A stretch of 55,266 bases of DNA from an uncultured Lysobacteraceae bacterium (GTDB taxonomy: Bacteria > Pseudomonadota > Gammaproteobacteria > Xanthomonadales > Xanthomonadaceae): NCBI GenBank assembly GCA_946482565.1, contig CAMLSB010000001.1:1-55266 (forward strand), given 5' to 3'. The position numbers were made by a program, and so were the translations under genes. Shown piece after piece: positions 36,800-44,898 of this stretch. Position 1 is the first letter of the stretch. The number at the start of each line of letters is the position of its first letter. The notes below the pieces were generated by a model. It did not search any database, was not told the DNA's origin, and saw only the letters and a program-made list of their open reading frames with translations.

Positions 36800-38896
36800 T
36801 TACCAGATGTTGACGCGCTGGTCCGCTGGCCGCCACATCGGCTGGCCCGGCTTCACCCCGAACGCCTCGTAGAACTCGGGGATGTTCGACATCGGCCCCA
36901 GCACGCGCCACTTCGCCGGTGCATGCACGTCCGACAGCAGGCGCGCGCGCAGCTTCTCGTCGCGCTGCTGGTACAGCCAGCCCAGCGCATAGCCGAGGAA
37001 ATAGCGCTGCGTGGGCGTCAGCCCGCCGATCGGCTTGCCCGCCTTGTACTGCTCGGTCTTCTTGAACGCCTCCAGCCCGAGCAGCACGCCGCCGTAGTCG
37101 GCGATGTTCTCGCCCAGGCTCGCCTTGCCGTTGATGTGCAGGCCCGGCAGCGGCTCGTACGCATCGAACTGCGCGACCATCTTCTGCGCGGCGGCGTTGA
37201 AGCGCGCCTCGTCTTCCTTCGTCCACCAGCCCGACAGGTTGCCCTTGGCGTCGTACTGGCGGCCTTCGTCGTCGAAGCCGTGGGTGATCTCGTGGCCGAT
37301 GGTGCTGGCCGCGGCATAGCCGTAGGCGACCGCGTCGTCCACCTGCGCGTCGGGCACGCCCGGCACGGTGAAGATCGCCGCCGGCAGCACGATCTCGTTG
37401 TTCGACGGGTTGTAGTACGCGTTGTAGGTCTGCGGCGTCATGCCCCATTCGGTGCGATCCACGGGCTTGCCGAACTTCGACAGGTTGTCCTGGAAGCGCC
37501 AGCGCGCCGCCGCCATCATGTTCGCCGCGTACGAATCACGCCCGACCTGCAGCGCCGAATAATCCTTCCACTTGTCCGGATAGCCGACCTTCGGCGTGAT
37601 CGCTGCGAGCTTGGCCAGCGCCTTCGTCTTGGTGCCGGCGCCCATCCAGTCCAGGCGCTCGATGCGGTCGTGCAGCGTGCCGCGGATGGCCTCGACCATC
37701 GCGGTGTAGCGCTGCTTGGCCGCCTCCGGGAAGTATTCCTTGACGAAGATGCGGCCGAGCACCATGCCCATCGCGTCGCCTTCCTCGTCGAGCGCGCGCT
37801 TCCAGCGCTCGCGCTGCTCCTTCTGCCCCGACATCGCCTGGCCGTGGAAGCGGAAGTGCTCCTGGTCGAACGCCGCCGACAGGTAAGGCGCGTAATCATC
37901 GACCAGGTGATAGCGCAGGTAGTCCTGCAGCACGGGCACCGGCGTCGCGGCGACCAGCTTGTCCATCGCCGCCATGAACTCGGGCTGGCCCACGATCACG
38001 TAATCGGGATGGATGCCCCACGCGCCGAGGCGCGCGGTCCAGTCGATCGACGGCGTGTACTTCGCCGTCAGCTCGGCGGGCGACATCTTGTTGTAGTTCT
38101 TCTCCGGGTCGCGCAGGTCGGCGAGCTTGCGCGACGCGGTCGCCAGCGCGGTCTCGAACGCCATGACCTGCGTCGCCGCGGCCTTCGCGCCGGCCTCGTC
38201 GCGGCCGAGCAGCTCGAGGCTGCGCGCAATGTGGTCGACGTACTCGGCGCGGATCTTCGCGACGCCCTGTTCCGGATTGAAATAGAAGTCGCGCTCGGGC
38301 AGGCCCAGGCCACCCTGCCGGATGTTGACGGCCATCGTGTCGCTGGCCTTGTCGTCCTGGCCGATGCCGATGCGGAACAGGCCGCCGACGCCGACCGGCT
38401 TGAACGCGAACACCGTGTCGATGGCATCGGCCGGCGACGAGATCGCGTCGATGCGGGCGAGGCTGTCGCGCAGCGGCGCGGCGCCCAGGCGCTCGGCCAG
38501 CGCGGTGTCCATCGCCGTCGCCCAGAAATCGCCGATCTTCTGCTGGTCGCTGCCCGGCGCCGACTGCGCCTTCGCCGCACCTTCGTTGATCGAGCGCAGG
38601 CTGGCGTAGAGCTGCTCGTCCACCGCATTGCCGATGCCCCACGCCGACTCCGACGCCGGGATCGGGTTCGCCTTCAGCCAGGCGCCGTTGGCGTAGTCGA
38701 AGAAATCGACGCCCGGGTCCACCGAGGTGTCCATGTGCGCGGCCAGGAAATCGGCCTGCGCAGGCGCAGTGGCGGGCGCGGCGGCCCCCGTGGACTGCGT
38801 GGCGACGCCGTCCGCGGCGAGCGCGGGCGTGCCGAGGCACGCGGTCAGGGCGGCGGCGAGCAGCGCCAGGCGGAAGGAGCGTCGGACAGGTCGCAT
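36800..38896 (-). CDS. Exported M13 family zinc endopeptidase (PepO-like)
   Basis: A 698-aa exported protein with signal peptide ending at ALAADG. It shows the neprilysin-like layout: VDPGVDFFDYANGAWLK near residue 55, NAYYNPSNNEIVLPAAI, the zinc motif HEITH (H535-H539) followed by GFDDEGRQYD, and ENIADYGG with the third ligand region. The C-terminus ends VNIW, similar to the CxxW end of family members but without the cysteine. M13 enzymes cut short peptides in the periplasm or outside. Confidence 0.93.
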   Translation of the reverse strand: MRPVRRSFRLALLAAALTACLGTPALAADGVATQSTGAAAPATAPAQADFLAAHMDTSVDPGVDFFDYANGAWLKANPIPASESAWGIGNAVDEQLYASLRSINEGAAKAQSAPGSDQQKIGDFWATAMDTALAERLGAAPLRDSLARIDAISSPADAIDTVFAFKPVGVGGLFRIGIGQDDKASDTMAVNIRQGGLGLPERDFYFNPEQGVAKIRAEYVDHIARSLELLGRDEAGAKAAATQVMAFETALATASRKLADLRDPEKNYNKMSPAELTAKYTPSIDWTARLGAWGIHPDYVIVGQPEFMAAMDKLVAATPVPVLQDYLRYHLVDDYAPYLSAAFDQEHFRFHGQAMSGQKEQRERWKRALDEEGDAMGMVLGRIFVKEYFPEAAKQRYTAMVEAIRGTLHDRIERLDWMGAGTKTKALAKLAAITPKVGYPDKWKDYSALQVGRDSYAANMMAAARWRFQDNLSKFGKPVDRTEWGMTPQTYNAYYNPSNNEIVLPAAIFTVPGVPDAQVDDAVAYGYAAASTIGHEITHGFDDEGRQYDAKGNLSGWWTKEDEARFNAAAQKMVAQFDAYEPLPGLHINGKASLGENIADYGGVLLGLEAFKKTEQYKAGKPIGGLTPTQRYFLGYALGWLYQQRDEKLRARLLSDVHAPAKWRVLGPMSNIPEFYEAFGVKPGQPMWRPADQRVNIW

Positions 38897-39000
38897 GCGG
38901 TTCCCCGGTGTCGCGCCGGCGTGGCGCGAGAGGCCGCCACGCTGCCTCCCGGGGCCCCGCGCGTCAAGCGCTGGAAGTCACGCGCCCGGAGGCGACGCGT

Positions 39001-39303
39001 TCAGCGCCCGTGGAATTGCAGGTAAACGGCAAGGATGATCAGGGCGATGGTTGCGAAACCGATCAGCCTGCTCGGCAGGGACATTCGCCAACCCTGCTGC
39101 GCCTTCCTGTGGATCTCGCCGATCGTCAGGTTGAAGGGTAGCGAGGACACGAACGCCAGCTCCCACGCCGCCATGAGGACGATGGCCGCGTTGATCCGGG
39201 TCGAGGCGCGATGCGAAAGGATCAACGAAGAAATCCCGATGACGGCGAGGATGATGGCCCAGATGCGCCGACCCCGACCCGGGGCGATCTCGAACTTCGA
39301 CAT
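39001..39303 (-). CDS. Small membrane protein of unknown function, 100 aa
   Basis: The 100-aa product starts MSKFEIAPGRGRRIWAIILA and has three hydrophobic segments (about 13-30, 38-55, 80-96) with a basic loop EIHRKAQQGWRM between the last two. I do not recognise a family. GGAGG sits well before its ATG. Base composition is lower in GC than around it (about 57% over 39001-39060 by hand count). It follows the secreted 354-aa gene on the same strand with a hairpin between. Confidence 0.7.
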   Translation of the reverse strand: MSKFEIAPGRGRRIWAIILAVIGISSLILSHRASTRINAAIVLMAAWELAFVSSLPFNLTIGEIHRKAQQGWRMSLPSRLIGFATIALIILAVYLQFHGR

Positions 39304-39321
39304 ACAACCTCCATGTTCGAT

Positions 39322-39349
39322 GGAGTGCCATGGAGGACCATGGCACTCC
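39322..39349. repeat. Perfect 12-bp hairpin between two unknown genes
   Basis: GGAGTGCCATGG (39322-39333), loop AGGA, CCATGGCACTCC (39338-39349). It lies 10 bases beyond the stop of the secreted-protein gene and upstream of the ribosome-binding site of the small membrane-protein gene, on the minus strand. No T-run follows, so it may stabilise the upstream mRNA end or weaken transcription into the downstream gene. Confidence 0.7.
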
Positions 39350-39359
39350 GGTTGCGTTC

Positions 39360-40424
39360 CTAGTACCCGCAGGTGTCGCTCGACTGGTAATACTCCACCA
39401 TGGGCGTGCTGATGTCCCAATCGCCGAACGGATTGCTACTCCAAGTCACCTGGAAGCCGAACAGGTCGTCGAACGCGGCTTCGTAATGACCTTGCTCCAC
39501 CTCGCCGCTAGCGTCCCAGAAGTTGTCGATCATGGTGGCGATCGTAGCTCCGATGGCGTTGTCCACGCCCGGCGCATAGTTCTGGATCAACCAGCTGATG
39601 CCGGTCCCGACGATGGCTCCTGCCGTAAATGACGTGGACAGGTATCGGCCGACGAACATCGTCGTCTCCGCCAGCGATGCCGACGGACTCAAGCTCCCGA
39701 TCGGCGCCGTCCGGAACTCGAGGTAGATCTCCTCGAGGGTCATGTCGATGGTCGGTCGCGGCGGCGACGGGGAGGGATACGGGGTGGTCCCGCCGCCGCC
39801 GCCACCTTCGGGTGGCGGCGGCACCAGGCCCGCGATCCCGATCGCGAAGGCCGCGCGCGTCGCCGGATCGGCGTACGTCCGGACCGCGGCTTCCACCGGC
39901 GCCCGGCCAAAGGCGTGCGCCACGCGCACCAGCGACGCGCCGTCGAGGCGGGTGGCGAACAGTTTCAGCAACGCAGCGCGATCCACCGGCGTGCCCTGCG
40001 CCGCATGTCGCGCGATGCCATCCAGTTCGCGCTCGCTGAGCCGGGCGACGCGACTGGCCGTCCCGGCGTTGTCCAGGTTGCGCGTCACCACGCGGACGAA
40101 ATTGCGTTCGATCACTTCCGGCGTCGTTCCGATCACGCGCGCCGCCGTCCCGGCAGCGTCGGCATGCCCCGGCACCGCCCAGCCGGATGCGGCACGTCCA
40201 GCCTTCCCCGCCGCGCCGCCGATGAGTGGCTTGTCCTTGTAGTACTCCCAGTCCCAGTCCGCGAACGGATCGCAATATCCGCTCTCGGGAGGTGCCTGGA
40301 GGCCCTGGCTCGCGGAGTGCCGCGGCGCCGGCCGCGCGTGCGGCGCGGCATGGATCGCGGGAGATGCGGCCACGGCCGCGAGCGCCACTGTGACGGCCAT
40401 CGCCATCTTGTGCTTGAAGTGCAT
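39360..40424 (-). CDS. Secreted protein of unknown family, 354 aa
   Basis: A signal peptide (cleavage near AIHA, about residue 26) and a strong AGAGGAAGGGA ribosome-binding site make export and expression credible. The mature protein has a helical, Ala/Arg-rich N-terminal half, a Pro/Gly linker (VPPPPEGGGGGGTTPYPSP), and a C-terminal half with a Gly-rich hydrophobic stretch (SFTAGAIVGTGISWLIQNYA). Each end carries a similar motif: CDPFADWDWEYY near residue 51 and NPFGDWD...EYY close to the C-terminus, each with a nearby cysteine (C50-region and the final CGY). These are the only two cysteines in the mature part, so they could form a disulfide. No known family recognised; function unknown. Confidence 0.75.
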   Translation of the reverse strand: MHFKHKMAMAVTVALAAVAASPAIHAAPHARPAPRHSASQGLQAPPESGYCDPFADWDWEYYKDKPLIGGAAGKAGRAASGWAVPGHADAAGTAARVIGTTPEVIERNFVRVVTRNLDNAGTASRVARLSERELDGIARHAAQGTPVDRAALLKLFATRLDGASLVRVAHAFGRAPVEAAVRTYADPATRAAFAIGIAGLVPPPPEGGGGGGTTPYPSPSPPRPTIDMTLEEIYLEFRTAPIGSLSPSASLAETTMFVGRYLSTSFTAGAIVGTGISWLIQNYAPGVDNAIGATIATMIDNFWDASGEVEQGHYEAAFDDLFGFQVTWSSNPFGDWDISTPMVEYYQSSDTCGY

Positions 40425-40613
40425 GATGCGTCCCTTCCTCTGGTTGCGTTCCCTCGCCCGACCGACGCTAGACCCGCGCCGGCAACGCGGTCAAAGGCGA
40501 CCCGGATTCGACCGCCCGCCCGCCGCCTTCCGTTAGCCGGGACGCAACGGAACCGTCACCCCCGGCGACCCGAAGCGGGTGCATGCTTCGGATTCCCGAC
40601 AGGAGGCTTCGCC

Positions 40614-40967
40614 ATGTCCTACATCGACGGGTTCGTGATCGCGGTCCCCAATGCCAACAAGCAGCAGTTCATCGACCACGCCAGCAGGTTCGACGGCATG
40701 TTCCTGGAGTTCGGCGCCACCCGCGTCCTGGAGTGCTGGGGCGACGACGTCCCGGACGGCAAGCTCACCGACTTCCGGCGCGCCGTGCAGGCGACGGCGG
40801 ACGAGGCGGTGGTGTTCTCGTGGATCGAATGGCCGGACAAGGCGACGCGCGACGCCGGCATGGAAAAGTTCATGAAGGATCCGCGCATGGAGGCGGCTTC
40901 GGACTGCCCCTTCGACGGCAAGCGCATGATCTTCGGCGGCTTCACGCCGGTGGTGGCGCTGGGCTAG
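40614..40967 (+). CDS. DUF1428 family protein (YbaA-like)
   Basis: A 117-aa cytosolic protein, MSYIDGFVIAVPNANKQQFI..., with GATRVLECWGDDVPDGK, VFSWIEWPDKATRDAGM and the terminal PFDGKRMIFGGF, all characteristic of DUF1428. The fold is a ferredoxin-like alpha/beta barrel dimer; function is unknown. A perfect AGGAGG ribosome-binding site precedes the ATG. A small 7-bp hairpin (CCGAAGC at 40570-40576 with GCTTCGG at 40585-40591) lies just upstream. Confidence 0.92.
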   Translation: MSYIDGFVIAVPNANKQQFIDHASRFDGMFLEFGATRVLECWGDDVPDGKLTDFRRAVQATADEAVVFSWIEWPDKATRDAGMEKFMKDPRMEAASDCPFDGKRMIFGGFTPVVALG

Positions 40968-41020
40968 CGACGCCCTCACGCCCCCTGCCTTAAAATGCGC
41001 TCCCTTCGCGGAGCGTGCGC

Positions 41021-41911
41021 ATGCCTTACGACTACGTCGTCGACCAGGAACGGCAGATGCTTTGGGTGCGGTATTCCGGCACGGTGGCCGCCGACGAACG
41101 CCGCGCCGCGGCGGAGCACATCCTGTCGCAACCGGGCAACCGCGAACTGCGCCGGGTCCTGCTCGACTATCGCCGCGCGACGTCGCTGATCATGGACGAC
41201 GCGGCAAGCACCGCGCTGGCCGACTACCTCGCCGCGCACTTCGGCGACCGCGGCGCGCGCGTCGCCTGGCTGGTCACGTACGACCACCAGCTCGACCCGG
41301 TCGTCGAAGGCAAGAGCCAGGCGCGCGGCATCACGAGCGAACGCTTCCGGGACCTGGACGACGCGGTCGCGTGGCTGCTGCGGAGCGAGCCTGCAGCAAA
41401 CCCGGAGGCGGATGCGGGCGCTGCGCCGGAACCGCAACCGGAATCGGAATCGGCCGGCACGCCGTTCGGCTTCCACATGGCGATCGGGTCCTCGCATCCA
41501 GCCCGCGCGAAGGGCTCGTTCGAAGTGAAGATCGCGCCGCAGGCGCCCGACAGCGCGCCCGCGCAAGCCGCGGCGCTGGCCCGCCTGTCGCTGGACAAGC
41601 GCTACAGCGGCCCGCTCGACGCGATCGGACAGGGCGAGATGCTGGCCGAGGGCGGCGGCGGCCGCAAGGATGGCGCCTACGTCGCGATGGAACGCGTCAC
41701 CGGGACGCTGCATGGCCGCGCCGGCAGCTTCGCGCTGGTCCACCGCTCCCTGATGCGCGACGGCGCGCCGCAGGACTGGACCGTCGTCGTGGTCCCCGGT
41801 TCCGGCACCGGCGCACTGGCCGGACTCGAGGGCTCGCTGCGTATCACCGTCGAGCAGGGCATGCACTTCTACGATCTCGAATACACCCTTGCCCCGGAGA
41901 TACGCCAATGA
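41021..41911 (+). CDS. SpoIIAA/STAS-like domain fused to DUF3224
   Basis: A 296-aa two-domain protein. Residues 1-130 look like the SpoIIAA/STAS-like fold seen in stand-alone proteins (MLWVRYSGTVAADERRAAAE, VLLDYRRATSLIMDDA). A Pro/Glu linker (ANPEADAGAAPEPQPE) joins it to DUF3224: GSFEVKIAPQ, LDKRYSGPLDAIGQGEML, YVAMERVTGTLHGRAGSFAL, VVVVPGSGTGALAGLEGSL. DUF3224 is a beta-barrel domain of unknown function usually found alone. ATG at 41021 was chosen over an in-frame GTG at 41015. It overlaps the SRPBCC gene by ATGA. Confidence 0.82.
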   Translation: MPYDYVVDQERQMLWVRYSGTVAADERRAAAEHILSQPGNRELRRVLLDYRRATSLIMDDAASTALADYLAAHFGDRGARVAWLVTYDHQLDPVVEGKSQARGITSERFRDLDDAVAWLLRSEPAANPEADAGAAPEPQPESESAGTPFGFHMAIGSSHPARAKGSFEVKIAPQAPDSAPAQAAALARLSLDKRYSGPLDAIGQGEMLAEGGGGRKDGAYVAMERVTGTLHGRAGSFALVHRSLMRDGAPQDWTVVVVPGSGTGALAGLEGSLRITVEQGMHFYDLEYTLAPEIRQ

Positions 41912-42351
41912 CCGGTGCCGTCCGCCTCCACCGCGTCCTGACTGCCCCGCCCGAGCGCGTCTACCGCGCCTTCCTCGACGCCGCCGCGATCGCGAAGTGG
42001 CTGCCGCCCAACGGGTTCACCTGCACCGTGCACGAGCTCGACGCGCGGGTCGGCGGCCGCTACCGGATGAGCTTCACCAATTTCTCGAGCGGCAACAGCC
42101 ACGCGTTCGGCGGCGAGTACATCGAGCTCGTCCCCGGGCAGCGCATCCGCTACAACGACCGCTTCGACAATCCGGACCTGCCCGGCGAGATGACCACGAC
42201 CATCGAGTTCACCGCGGTCTCCGTCGGCACCGACCTGAAGGTCGTGCAGGAAGGCATCCCCGACGCGATCCCGGTGGAGATGTGCTACCTCGGCTGGCAG
42301 GAATCGCTGATGCTGCTGGCCAAGGTCGTCGAGCCGACCATCCCCGACTAG
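41908..42351 (+). CDS. SRPBCC/AHSA1 domain protein
   Basis: A 147-aa cytosolic protein of the START-like SRPBCC (AHSA1) family: VLTAPPERVYRAFLDAAAIA, KWLPPNGFTC, GGRYRMSFTNFSSG, IELVPGQRIRYNDRF and the C-terminal helix MCYLGWQESLMLLAKVVEP. Such domains form a hydrophobic ligand pocket. Translation is coupled to the STAS-like/DUF3224 gene, suggesting a shared small-molecule or stress role, which is an inference. Confidence 0.9.
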   Translation: MTGAVRLHRVLTAPPERVYRAFLDAAAIAKWLPPNGFTCTVHELDARVGGRYRMSFTNFSSGNSHAFGGEYIELVPGQRIRYNDRFDNPDLPGEMTTTIEFTAVSVGTDLKVVQEGIPDAIPVEMCYLGWQESLMLLAKVVEPTIPD

Positions 42352-42360
42352 TCTCCCCGG

Positions 42361-44373
42361 CTAGGGCGCCACCACCGGCAAGTCGATGAAGCTCGCCTGC
42401 CCCGGCGCGTGGTACACGCGCTGGGTCGCTGCCACATAGTCCGCGGGCTTCGCGAAGAAGATGCTCGGCACGAAGGTCTGCGGGTTGCGGTCGTACAGCG
42501 GGAACCAGCTCGACTGCACCTGCACCATGATCCGGTGCCCCGGCAGGAACACGTGGTTCGCGTCCGGCAGGTCGAAACGGTAGTCGAGCGCCTTGCCGGC
42601 GGCGAGCGGCTTCGATTGCGTGAAGCCTTCGCGGTAGCGGCCACGGAAGATGTCCATCGCCACCGCCAGCTGGTAACCGCCCATTTCCGGCTGCGTCGGC
42701 ACCTGGTCGGGATACACGTCGATCAGCTTCACCACCCAGTCGCTGTCGGTGCCGCTGGTCGAGGCGACGAGGTTCACCCGTGGCGCGCCGGCGATGGCCA
42801 GCGGCGCATCGAGCGGCTCGCTCACGTAGGTCAGCACATCGGTGCGGCCGCTGGCTTCGCGCTGGTCGTCGACCAGCCATTGCGGCCAGCTGCGTCCCTG
42901 GTCTTCGTAACCGATGGGCTGGATCGGACGGCTGCGGAACGGCACCGGATGCGCGGGATCGGACACGTACTCGTCGTACGCCGCGCCGGCCGCAGGCGCA
43001 TCGAAGCCGACGCGATGCCCCGGCAACAGGTACAGCGCGCGGTCCTGCCGCGCGCAGCCCTGCGCGCAGGCCTGCGGCCAGCGATCCAGCCGCTGCCAGC
43101 GGTTCGCGCCGGTCTGGTACACGGTGACCGGTGCGACGTCGGCCTTCGGCGCGGCGTCCTTGAGGTACTGCGCGAGGAACGGTCGCAGGACGCGTTCGCG
43201 GAAATACTTCGCGGTGTCCGCGTCGAAGCGCAGCACGCCGAGCGAGCGGCCATCGTGGATCTGCTGGCCATGGTTCCAGGGTCCCATCACCAGCTTGACC
43301 ATGTCGCCGCCGCGGTCCTTCGGCTTGAGTGCGCGGTACACCGCCATCGCGCCGTAGATGTCTTCCTGGTCCCACTGGCCGGCGACCACCATCACCGGCA
43401 CCGTCAACGGCTGCGCCGCGAGCAGCCTGTCCACCGCCTGGTCGCTCCAGAACGCGTCGTAGTCGGGATGGGCGATGATCTTGTTCCAGAAGCCGAGCTG
43501 GCGCATGCCGTAGGCGTCGGCCAGCGCGCCGGCCGAACCGTAGTGCATGTACAGGTCGTAATCGTCGTGGAAGTCGCTCCACCACGGCACCGAGTTGTCG
43601 CGCGTGGCGACCTGTTCGTAGATGTAGGGCAGGTTCTGTTGCCGGAACGCGCCGTTGTGGAACCAGTCGTCGCCGCGCCAGCCGTCGACCATCGGGTTCA
43701 TCGGCACCGACACCTTGAGCGCGGGGTGCGGGCCCACGAGCGCCATCAGCGGCTCGAAGCCATCGTAGGAGATGCCGATCGTGCCGACCTTGCCGTTCGA
43801 CTCGGGCACGTGCTTCACCAGCCAGTCGATGGTGTCGTACGTGTCGGTCGCATCGTCCACCGGCGTCGGGTTCTGCGGCCCGTGCACCGGCCGGTTCATG
43901 ACGTAGTCGCCTTCCGACCCGTACTTGCCGCGCACGTCCTGGACCACGCGGATGTAACCGTCCTCGACGATGATGTCGGCGGGATTGTCGTAGCCCTCGA
44001 GGATCGCGGCGAGGCTGCCGCTGGCCGCGTGCGTGGTCAGGCCATCGGCGTCGTAGGGCGTGCGCGTGAGCAGCATGCCCGCGTGCGCGGCACCCTTCGG
44101 CACCAGGATGACGGTGTGCAGCTTGACGCCGTCGCGCATCGGGATTTCGGCGATTCGGCGCTCGTACTCGTAGCTCGCGGTCGCGGGCTTGAACTGGGCG
44201 GGCGTCTCGCTCGGGTAGTCGGGATATCTTTGTGTCGAAGCAGGTTGCGTGGAAGCAGACTGCGCGGCCGCAGGCGCTCCGGCCGCAGCCGCGGCTGCGG
44301 CAGCGGCGGCCAGACAGGCGGACAGCAGGAAGGGCATCGGGCGGCCTGTCGGGGCCCCGGCAAGGTGTCGCAT
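42361..44373 (-). CDS. CocE/NonD family serine hydrolase (X-Pro acyl-peptidase-like), exported
   Basis: A 670-aa exported enzyme with an Ala-rich signal peptide. The alpha/beta-hydrolase domain shows the oxyanion segment VVQDVRGKYGSEG, nucleophile Ser202 in GTIGISYDGF, and the C-terminal jelly-roll domain typical of X-prolyl dipeptidyl peptidases and cocaine esterase. Members cleave acyl or peptide bonds of varied substrates. I used the ATG at 44373, preceded by GGGGGA; a second start at 44337 (MPFLLSACL) is possible. A second family member lies at about 50 kb. Confidence 0.9.
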   Translation of the reverse strand: MRHLAGAPTGRPMPFLLSACLAAAAAAAAAAGAPAAAQSASTQPASTQRYPDYPSETPAQFKPATASYEYERRIAEIPMRDGVKLHTVILVPKGAAHAGMLLTRTPYDADGLTTHAASGSLAAILEGYDNPADIIVEDGYIRVVQDVRGKYGSEGDYVMNRPVHGPQNPTPVDDATDTYDTIDWLVKHVPESNGKVGTIGISYDGFEPLMALVGPHPALKVSVPMNPMVDGWRGDDWFHNGAFRQQNLPYIYEQVATRDNSVPWWSDFHDDYDLYMHYGSAGALADAYGMRQLGFWNKIIAHPDYDAFWSDQAVDRLLAAQPLTVPVMVVAGQWDQEDIYGAMAVYRALKPKDRGGDMVKLVMGPWNHGQQIHDGRSLGVLRFDADTAKYFRERVLRPFLAQYLKDAAPKADVAPVTVYQTGANRWQRLDRWPQACAQGCARQDRALYLLPGHRVGFDAPAAGAAYDEYVSDPAHPVPFRSRPIQPIGYEDQGRSWPQWLVDDQREASGRTDVLTYVSEPLDAPLAIAGAPRVNLVASTSGTDSDWVVKLIDVYPDQVPTQPEMGGYQLAVAMDIFRGRYREGFTQSKPLAAGKALDYRFDLPDANHVFLPGHRIMVQVQSSWFPLYDRNPQTFVPSIFFAKPADYVAATQRVYHAPGQASFIDLPVVAP

Positions 44374-44429
44374 CGCGCTTCCCCCAGGATGGCGAGCGCC
44401 CAGCCTAGCGCAACCGTGGCCCGCCTGCG

Positions 44430-44888
44430 CTAGGGCGCGGCGTCGGCGAGGCGGCTGGCGTGGCTCGCCGCGAGCAGCCAGCGACCGTCGCGGCGGACCC
44501 AGGTGTCGGTGTAGCGGAAATCCGCGGCGAACGCTTCACCGCCCGCCTTGCCGCGGATGTGGGTGATGCCGACGATCAAAGCCGTGTCGTCGCCATACAG
44601 GCGCACGCGCTGCCCATCGTTGCGGAACTCGTCGTAATACGGCTCGCGCGCGGCGACTTCGGCCAGGTTCTGCTCCAGTCCCGTCACGTTGCCGCGCGAG
44701 TCCACCAGCGTGAAGTCGGCGGTGAGCGCCTTGCGCAGCGTCTCGGCGTCGCCCTCCTGGAAGGCCTTGCAGGCGGCGGCTTCGGCATGCAGAAGCGCCG
44801 CGGCCGGATCATCGGCGGTCACGGTCGCGGCGGCCGCCGTGCCGGAAAGCGCAGCGCCGATCAGCAAGGTCGTCATCAATATCCGCAT
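44430..44888 (-). CDS. NTF2-like (DUF4440/SnoaL-type) exported protein
   Basis: A 152-aa protein with a signal peptide ending near TAAAA and a cone-shaped NTF2-like domain: KAFQEGDAETLRKALTADFT, LVDSRGNVTG, and FRYTDTWVRRDGRWLLAASH at the end, which is characteristic of DUF4440. The role is unknown; such domains bind or process small molecules. A GAGGAG-type site precedes the ATG. It follows the MOSC gene by 10 bases. Confidence 0.88.
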   Translation of the reverse strand: MRILMTTLLIGAALSGTAAAATVTADDPAAALLHAEAAACKAFQEGDAETLRKALTADFTLVDSRGNVTGLEQNLAEVAAREPYYDEFRNDGQRVRLYGDDTALIVGITHIRGKAGGEAFAADFRYTDTWVRRDGRWLLAASHASRLADAAP

Positions 44889-44898
44889 TGCGTTCTCC

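Noticed and set aside
39001..40424. Toxin-immunity pair (secreted protein plus small membrane protein)
   Set aside because: The order and localisation would allow it, but there is no toxin domain, secretion tag or known immunity fold; kept as unknown genes.
40570..40611. Switching hairpin before the DUF1428 gene: CGAAGC can pair with either of two GCTTCG copies, one next to the AGGAGG
   Set aside because: Only 6-7 bp stems in very GC-rich DNA; chance pairing is likely and the ribosome-binding site itself stays open.
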